Notes: generated by a model not told the origin, from the letters alone. Positions 1-6,565 are shown, counted from the first letter of the stretch. The stretch is DNA of 8,086 nucleotides from a bacterium (GCA_030018505.1 JASEHO010000069.1:1-8086), one strand, 5' to 3'. Program-made: numbers and translations.

Positions 1-205
1 ACTCCCTTAGCCTTGACATCCTGTACCTTTCAGAAGCCCATAACTGAGGGATTACTGGAATTAGCGGACAGGTCGTCCCCTGAAATAATGAATCATTTAT
101 AAACAGATTGGAGGAGATGCTTGTCCCCGTGTACTCGTCCTCAGAAAGAGCAGGTCGTAGAAGATATGTGTTAGCTAACAGCTAACATAATTAGCTTTAT
201 AAACC

Positions 206-224
206 AGTCTATAGACGATAGACT
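206..224. repeat. 7-bp inverted repeat just upstream of the CHASE2 cyclase gene
   Basis: AGTCTAT (206-212) and ATAGACT (218-224) are perfect inverted repeats around AGACG. They lie 14 bp before the ATG, where a ribosome binding site would be expected, and no Shine-Dalgarno sequence is visible there. A further TAGACT follows at 227-232, and a palindrome GTTAGCTAAC sits upstream at 170-179. The dyad could be an operator, a weak RNA hairpin, or simply part of the iterated intergenic sequence seen elsewhere in the window. The repeat is seen directly; any function is a guess. Confidence 0.4.
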
Positions 225-237
225 TTTAGACTAAAAA

Positions 238-1977
238 ATGAAGACCCATAGAAAGATTATTGGCGTATTTCTGTCTATGGCCATCATTCTTACCATTATT
301 GCCTCATCCCCTATTTTAGAATCAGCTGAACTACGAGCCTTAAACCTGCTCTATAAGATTAGAGGAAAGAAAAGAATAGCAAAAGATATTGTTCTTATAA
401 CCACAGAGGGTTGCAATAAAAGAGAGATTGCCCTTCTTTTGGATAAACTTAAAGGTGCCAGGCTTATTGCCATTCTCCCTATCCCTTCTCATCCTGGTAA
501 ATTAGAGGACGACCTCATCCTTGCCTCTTCTTTTAGTAGAAATAAGGTCTTTCTTGCCAACCATTTTTTTATTCCCTATTCTGTTTATTCCGCTTGTGTT
601 CCTGTCTTTTTGCCAAAGAAGAATCTGGAGCAGTTTTCTCTGGATAATCCTCCGATCTTGACTCCGTATCAAGCCATAGATGTTGTTGCTCCACTATCTT
701 TATTCTTGCAAACTGCAAGGGGTCTTGGCCACACGAACCTTCTTTTAGATACAACAGGTGTCATAAGAAAGGTGCCTTTGGTGATTGAGTATGATGGCAG
801 GCTCTATCCATCATTCTCCCTTATCCTTGCCTCTTCTTACCTTAGAAAGCCTCCAAAAAGCTTTTTAAGGCAAAGGGATGAGAAGAGCAGAATGCTCATA
901 AACTTTGCTGGAGGCGAGGCTCTTTCATATAAAATGGCGGATCTTTTTAGGCAGAAGATAGACCCGAAGGTGTTTTCGCAAAAGATTGTGCTTATTGGCT
1001 CAGAAGATAAAAAGGTTTTGACACCCTATGGTTTCAGCAATCAACTCATTCTTCAGGCAGAGGCTCTGGGAAACCTTATAAAGGGAAACTTTCTTGTTCC
1101 TGTATCCTTCAAACTTACTGCCATTCTCCTCCTTATACTTGGGATTATTGTCTCTCTTTTGGGTCTGGCCTACCCCATAAGAATAGGTGGTGGAATGGCT
1201 CTTCTCCTTCTCTTTGCCTATCTCTTCTTCTCTTTTTCTTTATTCTGTTTTGGGATATGGATGAAGGTTGTCACCCCAGCTTTGGCTATTGGAGCAGGAT
1301 TTATCGCATCTTTTGGATACAAGCATCTCTTGGAAGAAAAAGAGAAAAGATATGTCCGCAGTCTTTTTGGAAGATATGTTTCGCCTCATGTTATTGATGG
1401 AATCTTAAAAGAAAAGGAGTCCTTTTTGCAAGCAAGGAGGAAAGAGCTGACCGTATTATTCTGCGATATAGCTGATTCAAGTCGCTTGATTGAAAAAATG
1501 GCTCCAGAAAAGGTTCTTTCCATTCTAAATTATTTCTTTGATGAAATGACAGAGGTAATTGTTGGTTGCCAGGGAACAGTGGATAAGTTTATAGGTGATT
1601 GCGTCCTTTCATTCTTTGGTGACCCAGTAGATATAGGAAACCACGCGCTTTCGGCTATAGAAGCAGCTATCTTGATGCAGAAGAAAATGGAGGGGTTGAA
1701 TAATAATCTTGGTTTGGAAGAGCCTATTAAATTAAGGATTGGCATTAACACAGGCGAGGTGATGATTGGAGGCATAGGCTCTAAAGAAAGAACAGAATAT
1801 ACTGTTTTAGGAGAAAATGTGAATCTCGCTGAAAGGCTGCAACAATTAGCTGAGCCTGGAAGTATCTTTATCTCAGAGAAAACGCATCTTCTTTGCCCTC
1901 AGATTGAGACCGAATTCTTAGGGGGGTTTGAGATAAAGGGATTTGCTCTTCCTATAAAGGTTTATAGGGTTTTATAA
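238..1977 (+). CDS. CHASE2-domain class III adenylate cyclase, membrane-bound
   Basis: Predicted to make cAMP from ATP in response to a signal sensed outside the membrane. An N-terminal membrane segment (about residues 7-23) is followed by an extracytoplasmic CHASE2 sensor (about 28-285), with the family-like stretches LGHTNLLLDTTGVIRKVPL (163-181), INFAGG (221-226) and KIVLIGS (249-255). Three membrane helices follow (about 291-311, 317-338, 342-360). The linker RYVRSLFGRYVSPHVIDGIL (371-390) leads into the cyclase domain (about 399-579). Metal-binding Asp410 (LFCDIADSS) and Asp454 (DKFIGD), selectivity Lys450 and Thr522, Asn529 and Arg533 are all present, so it should be an active class IIIb-type adenylate cyclase. 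An in-frame TAA lies just upstream of ATG 238, so this is the first possible start, although no Shine-Dalgarno sequence is visible. The gene is transcribed alone and converges on the MurF-like gene. Domain assignment is secure; the ligand is unknown. Confidence 0.93.
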   Translation: MKTHRKIIGVFLSMAIILTIIASSPILESAELRALNLLYKIRGKKRIAKDIVLITTEGCNKREIALLLDKLKGARLIAILPIPSHPGKLEDDLILASSFSRNKVFLANHFFIPYSVYSACVPVFLPKKNLEQFSLDNPPILTPYQAIDVVAPLSLFLQTARGLGHTNLLLDTTGVIRKVPLVIEYDGRLYPSFSLILASSYLRKPPKSFLRQRDEKSRMLINFAGGEALSYKMADLFRQKIDPKVFSQKIVLIGSEDKKVLTPYGFSNQLILQAEALGNLIKGNFLVPVSFKLTAILLLILGIIVSLLGLAYPIRIGGGMALLLLFAYLFFSFSLFCFGIWMKVVTPALAIGAGFIASFGYKHLLEEKEKRYVRSLFGRYVSPHVIDGILKEKESFLQARRKELTVLFCDIADSSRLIEKMAPEKVLSILNYFFDEMTEVIVGCQGTVDKFIGDCVLSFFGDPVDIGNHALSAIEAAILMQKKMEGLNNNLGLEEPIKLRIGINTGEVMIGGIGSKERTEYTVLGENVNLAERLQQLAEPGSIFISEKTHLLCPQIETEFLGGFEIKGFALPIKVYRVL

Positions 1978-2013
1978 CCAGCCAACCTCCTAAAGTGCAA
2001 AGCAGCACTAATC

Positions 2014-2203
2014 GGGACGGTTCATTTTCAAAAGTTTTTCCCTCTGATTTCTTGCAGAAATTGGAAATTGGAAATTAGAAATTAGGAAGAAATTCGAAAT
2101 CATAGTCTTCTTTCTTGCCAATTTCAAATTTCTAATTTCAAATTCTCATTTCTAATTTCCATTTTTTACGCTGCAAACTTTCAAACAAGAGCGAACCATT
2201 CCC
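2014..2203. mobile_element. MITE-like palindromic element, copy 1, with target-site duplication
   Basis: A 190-bp non-coding element lies between two convergent genes. Its left end GGGACGGTTC is inverted-repeat-related to its right end, whose complement reads GGGAATGGTTC. It is flanked by a perfect 7-bp direct repeat ACTAATC at 2007-2013 and 2204-2210 (8 bp if a shared C is counted), as expected for a target-site duplication. Inside, GAAATT-type repeats (about 2057-2089) and their complements (about 2119-2160) form a long imperfect hairpin around a loop of roughly 30 bp. There is no open frame for a transposase, so it would have to be mobilised in trans. The right duplication ends 2 bp from the stop codon of the MurF-like gene, so the element occupies the place of that gene's terminator. 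Copy 2 is at 6376-6559. Confidence 0.85.
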
Positions 2204-2212
2204 ACTAATCTT

Positions 2213-3721
2213 TCATTCATCATAGTTATCTGGCAGGTCATTCTCAAAGAGGATAACATCACCTCTAATTTGAGATAACCTATCCCTTGCCTCATCAAGG
2301 GACTTGACTACAAAGAGGTTATCCTTAGAAAAACCTGCATTCAATAATCCATCCGCGATAGCCTTTGTCCTCTTTTTGCCAACCAGGATGACAAAGTTAC
2401 AGGTCTTAGCCGCTTCTTCTCCAAAGAGCCTATTCTCCTCATACTCCTTTTGGCCAAGCTCAATCATTCCTGGAGTAACCAATACCTTTCTGCCTGAAAA
2501 TTGTGAGAGAACAGATAGAGCCTCCTTTACTCCCACAGGGTTTGAGTTGTAAGCATCGTCTATTATTATGGCATTTGGTCTCTTTATCAACTGAAGCCTG
2601 TGTGGAATCTGGGGGAGGCTAAAAACTGCTTCCTTTATCTCCTCTAAGGTCATTTTAAGCTCCATTGCACAAGGTATGGCAAGAGAGATATTCTGAATAT
2701 TATGGCTTCCAAGAAGGCTTGTTTGGAACTGCTTGTCATAGACAGAAAAACTTGAACCTTCTGCACTTACTTTAATCCCTTTTTCCTGTCCTCCATATTT
2801 TATTGTCTTTACCTTTGGCTGAAGAGTCTGGCAGTATTCGCAGTTGCTGTTTAAGATGGCTATTCCATCTTCAGGAAGGGTATCTATCAGCTCAAACTTG
2901 GTAGCCGCTATCTTCTCTATTGAACCAAACCTTTCAAGGTGCTGAATGCCAATCTTTGTCAGGATTCCAATCTCAGGCCTTACCAGATCACATAACTCCT
3001 TTATATCCCCTTTCTTATAGGCACCCATCTCTACAATGAAGATTTCGTGTTCAGGCAAAAGATCATTATTGATAACCTTGCATATTCCCATCAGGGTGTT
3101 GTAGCTTTCTGGTGTTGCCAGAACCTTGTATTTTCTGCTCAAGATATGGGCAAGGATATGCTTGGTGCTTGTCTTTCCATAGCTTCCGGTGATGCCGATA
3201 ACCTTTGGGTTTATTGCCTTGAGTCTCTTCTTTGCCATTCCAATATATCTCTGGCAGATAAGTTTTTCTACTGGCAAGATAAGGATATTGGCAATCGCTA
3301 TGTTCAAAGCAGAGAACTGAAGCAGGAGTTGGCTTATGATGAATAATAAGATGAGAGAGAAGAAAGAGACTGATATAAGAAGAGCTCCAGTCAATAAAGT
3401 CATTCCAAGCAGTCTCTTTGCTCTTGCTGTCCAGACCAAAGGCTTCTTTGCCTCCTTCTTTTTGCACCTTACGAAAAGAAATATCCCCAGTAACGACCAT
3501 AAGATGCAGAAGGCATCTTCAGAAAAGAAAGATAAGAAAAACAGGAATGGAAAGGCTACCAAAGATATTGTGTCCAATAGAGAGATTGGGTGTTTTATGG
3601 CACATTTCAAAAACCTGAGGTTCCTATAACCCTCAAGCTGAAAGATATGGAGGGAGGTTGTCGTTTGATAGATAAACCTTCTCAGCCAGAGGCAGAGTGC
3701 CACAAACAAAAAAATCTTCAT
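2213..3721 (-). CDS. MurF-like Mur ligase with N-terminal membrane region
   Basis: An ATP-dependent Mur ligase family protein of 502 residues, closest by motif to MurF, which adds D-Ala-D-Ala to UDP-MurNAc-tripeptide. The P-loop GITGSYGKTST is at 176-186, the MurF-type VEMGAYKKGDI at 230-240 and LTKIGIQHLERFGS at 254-267. Lys275 lies where the carbamylated lysine is usual, and the diagnostic DDAYNSNP is at 388-395, followed by PGMIELG (417-423). The first 170 residues are not the usual MurF substrate-binding domain. They are mostly hydrophobic, with likely helices at about 48-67, 70-86 and 104-133, so the catalytic part is probably membrane-tethered. The C-terminus ends in ENDLPDNYDE rather than the usual KGSR-type ending. 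The start lies 8 bp after the pgk stop, and its weak AAGG site overlaps that stop codon, implying translational coupling. MurF activity is possible, but the true acceptor is uncertain. Confidence 0.88.
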   Translation of the reverse strand: MKIFLFVALCLWLRRFIYQTTTSLHIFQLEGYRNLRFLKCAIKHPISLLDTISLVAFPFLFFLSFFSEDAFCILWSLLGIFLFVRCKKKEAKKPLVWTARAKRLLGMTLLTGALLISVSFFSLILLFIISQLLLQFSALNIAIANILILPVEKLICQRYIGMAKKRLKAINPKVIGITGSYGKTSTKHILAHILSRKYKVLATPESYNTLMGICKVINNDLLPEHEIFIVEMGAYKKGDIKELCDLVRPEIGILTKIGIQHLERFGSIEKIAATKFELIDTLPEDGIAILNSNCEYCQTLQPKVKTIKYGGQEKGIKVSAEGSSFSVYDKQFQTSLLGSHNIQNISLAIPCAMELKMTLEEIKEAVFSLPQIPHRLQLIKRPNAIIIDDAYNSNPVGVKEALSVLSQFSGRKVLVTPGMIELGQKEYEENRLFGEEAAKTCNFVILVGKKRTKAIADGLLNAGFSKDNLFVVKSLDEARDRLSQIRGDVILFENDLPDNYDE

Positions 3722-3729
3722 TTGTTACC

Positions 3730-4926
3730 TTATTTCTTATCAGGAAGGACATTAAGTCCCGGCATCTCCTCTCCGGCTATATATTCTAAGGATGCCCCTC
3801 CACCTGTTGAGATATGGGTCATCTTGTCAGCTAAGCCAAGCTTTGTAACAGCAGCTGCAGTATCTCCACCACCTATGATTGTTGATATGGATGGAGAACC
3901 AGCCAAAAACCCGGCTATCTGCCTTGTTCCTTGAGAAAACTTTTCTACCTCAAATACACCAACAGGCCCATTCCAGAAGACAGTAGCGGCATTATCCATA
4001 ATCTCTGTCCATCTTTTGACTGTGGCTGGTCCAATATCAACACCCCTCTGGTCAGCAGGAATATCCTTTTTTCCAACAATAGTTGATGGTGCTCCCTCTG
4101 AGATAAATGGGGCAACAACAATATCTTGAGGAAGGTAGATAGGCTTCTCCTCAGCAATACTTGAAAGAAGAATATCCTTGGCTATAGCCACAAAATCCTC
4201 TTCAACTTTAGACTTTCCACAGGAAAAACCCAGGGCAGAGTAAAATGTAAAGACCATACCCCCACCTATCAATAGCCCATCTACTTTGGAAAGAAGGGCT
4301 TTTATCACCTCAATCTTGGTAGAGACTTTAGCCCCTCCTAAGAGGGCAATCAATGGTCTATCTGGATGCTCCATTATCTTGCTCAGATACTCAATCTCTT
4401 TTGCCAGACATAGACCCGCACATTTTTCCTTTATATACCTGGTTATTCCAGTGATAGAGGCATGATCCCTGTGAATCGTTGAGAAGGCATCGTCAACATA
4501 GACATCTCCCATGCTAGCTAACTCCTTGGCAAAAAATGGGTCATTCTCCTCCTCCTCACTGTGAAATCTCAAATTTTCTAAGAGAATAACCTCTCCATCA
4601 GCCAGCCTTGCAATTGCGGTTTTTACCTCATCACCGACGCAATCTGATGTCTTCCTTACCTCCTGACCAAGAAGCTCACTTAAGCGATTGGATGCTTTCG
4701 TAAGCCTCATAGATTCCTGGATTGTGCCATCAGGTCTTCCCATATGGGAGAGAAGAATAACCTTTCCTCCAGAGTTAATGATATGTTTGATTGTAGGCAG
4801 GCTAACCTGTATCCTTGTGTCATCTACAATCTCACCCTTTTCATCTAAGGGAAGGTTGTAATCAACCCTCACCAAAACCCTCTTTCCCTTCACATCTATA
4901 TCAGTGATACTCAGTTTATTTGGCAT
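3730..4926 (-). CDS. pgk: Phosphoglycerate kinase
   Basis: A cytoplasmic glycolytic/gluconeogenic enzyme that transfers phosphate between 1,3-bisphosphoglycerate and ADP, giving 3-phosphoglycerate and ATP. At 398 residues it is a normal full-length bacterial Pgk. Substrate-site motifs are intact: VRVDYNLP (19-26), DDTRI (35-39), SHMGRP (60-65), ENLRFH (117-122) and DAFSTIHRDHAS (146-157, with Arg153). Nucleotide-site and hinge motifs are also present: GGAKVSTK (197-204), GGGMVFTF (221-228), WNGPVGVFE (318-326), GGGDTAAAV (352-360) and STGGGASLEYI (373-383). The ATG at 4926 has a strong AAGGAGG ribosome binding site. It is not accompanied by gap or tpiA as is common; the next gene, 8 bp downstream, is the MurF-like ligase, so the two are probably cotranscribed. 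Confidence 0.98.
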   Translation of the reverse strand: MPNKLSITDIDVKGKRVLVRVDYNLPLDEKGEIVDDTRIQVSLPTIKHIINSGGKVILLSHMGRPDGTIQESMRLTKASNRLSELLGQEVRKTSDCVGDEVKTAIARLADGEVILLENLRFHSEEEENDPFFAKELASMGDVYVDDAFSTIHRDHASITGITRYIKEKCAGLCLAKEIEYLSKIMEHPDRPLIALLGGAKVSTKIEVIKALLSKVDGLLIGGGMVFTFYSALGFSCGKSKVEEDFVAIAKDILLSSIAEEKPIYLPQDIVVAPFISEGAPSTIVGKKDIPADQRGVDIGPATVKRWTEIMDNAATVFWNGPVGVFEVEKFSQGTRQIAGFLAGSPSISTIIGGGDTAAAVTKLGLADKMTHISTGGGASLEYIAGEEMPGLNVLPDKK

Positions 4927-4933
4927 CTCATAA

Positions 4934-4940
4934 CCTCCTT
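4934..4940 (-). promoter_or_regulatory. Strong Shine-Dalgarno site of pgk
   Basis: Reading on the minus strand, AAGGAGG lies 7 bases before the ATG at 4926. It is the only near-perfect ribosome binding site in the window. It fixes the pgk start and contrasts with the EnvC-like and CHASE2 cyclase genes, which show none. Confidence 0.85.
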
Positions 4941-4962
4941 TAATTAGTTTATAGTTTGTAAC

Positions 4963-4991
4963 ATTTTACTCATCTGAAGTAACCGAGTAAA
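4963..4991 (-). promoter_or_regulatory. Candidate sigma-70-type promoter for pgk
   Basis: On the minus strand a -35-like TTTACT (4986-4991) is separated by 17 bp from a -10-like TAAAAT (4963-4968). This would start transcription near 4956 and give a leader of about 30 bases that includes the AAGGAGG site. The -10 matches consensus at five of six positions, the -35 at four. The same stretch holds inverted repeats (TTTACTC 4965-4971 with GAGTAAA 4985-4991; ACATTTTAC 4961-4969 with GTAAAATGT 4999-5007), so the boxes lie inside a dyad. AT-rich sequence produces such matches by chance. Confidence 0.35.
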
Positions 4992-5030
4992 GTTCAATGT
5001 AAAATGTAAAATTAGTAATTAATCTTAAAA

Positions 5031-5213
5031 TTATTCCTCTTCTTCAAATGTTAATTGCTCATTGATAATTTTGCAATGAATTCTATTGCTTGGTTGTTGC
5101 TTCACTGTTAGATGGGTAAATAGATACTCTTTTTCTAATTCTATCCTTCTTACAGTTAATTCCTCTTCTCTCTATTTCTCCATATTTCCCTCTTCTTTTT
5201 TGTTACACTTCAT
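5031..5213 (-). pseudogene. Possible small broken reading frame interrupted by one TAG
   Basis: On the minus strand an ATG at 5213 opens 13 codons (MKCNKKEEGNMEK), is stopped by TAG at 5174-5172, and the same frame then stays open for 46 codons to TAA at 5033-5031. The second part is charged and ends in LTFEEEE. After the TAG there is no usual start codon before a GTG well downstream. There is no Shine-Dalgarno sequence and I recognise no family. It could be a decayed small gene or a chance open frame in purine-rich AT-rich spacer; chance is the more likely reading. Confidence 0.15.
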
Positions 5214-5255
5214 TCTCGGTAAATAGTTACATAGACTGTAAATAGAGACCAGTTA

Positions 5256-6353
5256 CTATTTCACCCAATCTAATGGATCCTGCGGTTGACCGTTTACCCT
5301 TATTTCAAAGTGAAGGGTAGGGGTTTCTACAGAGCCTGTGCTTCCAACCGTTCCTATGGCAGATCCTGCGGCTACAGTCGCTCCTTGTTTGACTGATATT
5401 TTATTAAGATAGGCATAGAGGCTATAGAGTCCGCTGCCGTGGTCTATCATAATCAACTTTCCATAACCTACAAACCAGTCAGCATAGACGACCTCTCCTG
5501 TGCCTATTGAGCGAACCTCTGTGCCTTGTGAGGCGGAAATATCAATGCCTTTATTTATCATAACTGCGTTTGTCTCTGGATGTGTGTATCTGCCAAATTC
5601 TCTTGTAATTCTTCCACCAGAAATAGGCCAAACAAGCCCTCCCTTCAACTTGTAAGCCTCTCCTTGCTCTCTTGCTGGCTTTCTCTTTGCAGTAAGATCA
5701 GCAATAAGACCTTCAAGCTTTTTTTGTTCTTTTTTCAAGGCAGCTATCTTCGCCTTATGTCTTTCTGTTTCTTTTTCTTCTCTCTCTAAGTTTTTCGCAA
5801 TTACCGTCCTTTTCTCTTTCTCCATCTTTATATTAAGGCTTACATTTTCCTTGCTCTTCTTTGAATAGTCATAGAAATTTTCAAGTTTATTCTTCTCTAT
5901 AAATATTCTCTCTTTCTCTGTCTCCTTTTTCTCTATCCTGCCTGCATTTTTATCTATCAAGAGAAGAAGAGATGATCTCTGGTCCTTTTCGCCAAGAAGG
6001 AGATAGGAGATGTTGTTAGGTGGGGTAGATTGATAAGCCTTTTTAACAAAGAAAGAAAGCCTATCTTTTTCTTCTTCCAACTCTTCGGAAATAGAGGCTA
6101 TCTTATCTTTTGTCTTCTTCAGGTTTTTCCCTGTCTCTTTTAAGCGGGTTTCAACCTCTGCTAACTTTTTCTCATCCTTCTTTTCTTTGAGAATGGATGC
6201 CTCTATCTGCTTGGTAAGATTGCTCTTCTCCTCCTCCGCCTTCTTTAAGGCTCCAGTTGTTTTTTTTAGCTCCTCAGAGATACTCAAAAGATTCTTTTTC
6301 CCTTCTTCAATATCAGAAAGAGTAACTAAGAGCAAAAATAAAAGTGGCTTCAT
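5256..6353 (-). CDS. EnvC-like murein hydrolase activator: coiled coil plus degenerate LytM/M23 domain
   Basis: Probably an envelope protein that activates a peptidoglycan amidase at division rather than cutting peptidoglycan itself. The 365 residues comprise a short hydrophobic N-terminus (about 3-12), two long charged coiled-coil stretches (about 15-105 and 140-225) around a hinge (about 106-138), and a C-terminal LytM/M23 fold (about 238-365: LVWPISGGRITREFG, GYGKLIMIDHGSGLYSLYAYL, LHFEIR). The usual HxxxD zinc motif reads N267-KGI-D271, the YxHL histidine is Tyr315, and the first His of HxH is Thr346; only Asp271 and His348 remain. This pattern matches non-catalytic EnvC-type activators. 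No ftsE/ftsX or amidase gene is in the window. ATG 6353 is the only usual start in the frame but has no Shine-Dalgarno site, and a mobile element ends about 22 bp upstream. Confidence 0.9.
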   Translation of the reverse strand: MKPLLFLLLVTLSDIEEGKKNLLSISEELKKTTGALKKAEEEKSNLTKQIEASILKEKKDEKKLAEVETRLKETGKNLKKTKDKIASISEELEEEKDRLSFFVKKAYQSTPPNNISYLLLGEKDQRSSLLLLIDKNAGRIEKKETEKERIFIEKNKLENFYDYSKKSKENVSLNIKMEKEKRTVIAKNLEREEKETERHKAKIAALKKEQKKLEGLIADLTAKRKPAREQGEAYKLKGGLVWPISGGRITREFGRYTHPETNAVMINKGIDISASQGTEVRSIGTGEVVYADWFVGYGKLIMIDHGSGLYSLYAYLNKISVKQGATVAAGSAIGTVGSTGSVETPTLHFEIRVNGQPQDPLDWVK

Positions 6354-6375
6354 TAGTATAAAATAAGAGAATGTG

Positions 6376-6559
6376 AAGACGGTTCGTTTTCACCGTTTTC
6401 CCTGTGATTTTTTTGGAAATTAGAAACTGGAAATGAGAATTTGAAATTAGAAATTGGCAAGAGGCAAGAGAGAAGATATGATTTCGCATTTCTTCCTAAT
6501 TTCCAATTTCTATTTTCCATTTTTTAACCGCAAACTTTCAAACAAGAGTGAACCATCCC
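6376..6559. mobile_element. MITE-like palindromic element, copy 2, with centre inverted relative to copy 1
   Basis: Related to the element at 2014-2203. The left block (GACGGTTC, then a TTTTCCCTGTGATTT-like stretch) and the right block (19 bp GCAAACTTTCAAACAAGAG at 6530-6548, identical to 2173-2191) are in the same orientation as in copy 1. The central block, about 6415-6516, matches the reverse complement of the copy 1 centre, including a 26-bp exact match (6430-6455 against 2127-2152 on the other strand). No clear target-site duplication remains and the left end is eroded (GAAGACGG in place of GGGACGG), so it looks older. A tandem GGCAAGA occurs twice in the loop (6456-6469). It separates the TPR-cyclase gene from the EnvC-like gene. 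Boundaries are approximate. Confidence 0.8.
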
Positions 6560-6565
6560 GAAAAT

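Larger units (their letters stand above)
4927..5255. other. Intergenic region between the EnvC-like gene and pgk
   Basis: These 329 bp separate the EnvC-like gene from pgk. The pgk-proximal part holds the ribosome binding site, a candidate promoter and iterated fragments such as AATGTAAAATGTAAAATT. The middle is pyrimidine-rich on the plus strand (about 5127-5215) and includes the doubtful broken frame. I see no convincing terminator after the EnvC-like stop at 5256, no tRNA-like fold and no riboswitch I can name. Confidence 0.6.

Noticed and set aside
1..19. Minus-strand ATG at 19 with an AAAGG-like site upstream, possible divergent gene running off the left edge
   Set aside because: Only six codons are visible, so it cannot be judged.
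1..102. Frame open from the left edge to TAA at 100-102 (33 codons), possible C-terminus of an upstream gene
   Set aside because: Too short to distinguish from chance and with no recognisable motif.
117..185. 22-codon plus-strand frame with GGAGGAG directly before its ATG
   Set aside because: The purine run touches the start codon with no spacing, the frame is tiny and no family is recognised.
1994..2009. AGTGC/GCACT hairpin after the CHASE2 cyclase stop, as a terminator
   Set aside because: Only a 5-bp stem and no following T run; it also overlaps the target-site duplication.
3066..3500. Minus-strand open frame of 144 codons inside the MurF-like gene
   Set aside because: It lies wholly within a gene with clear catalytic motifs in another frame; its own protein has no recognisable features.
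5209..5221. 13-bp sequence TACCGAGAATGAA shared with 7997-8009 on the other strand
   Set aside because: An exact 13-mer match on either strand is about what is expected by chance in 8 kb, and the flanks do not align.
6355..6360. TATACT just before ATG 6353 as a -10 box for the EnvC-like gene
   Set aside because: It would start transcription inside the coding region, and no -35 box is found at the right distance.
2014..6559. The two related repeats as part of a CRISPR array or integron-like array
   Set aside because: There are only two copies, 4 kb apart, with normal genes between them and no regular spacers.
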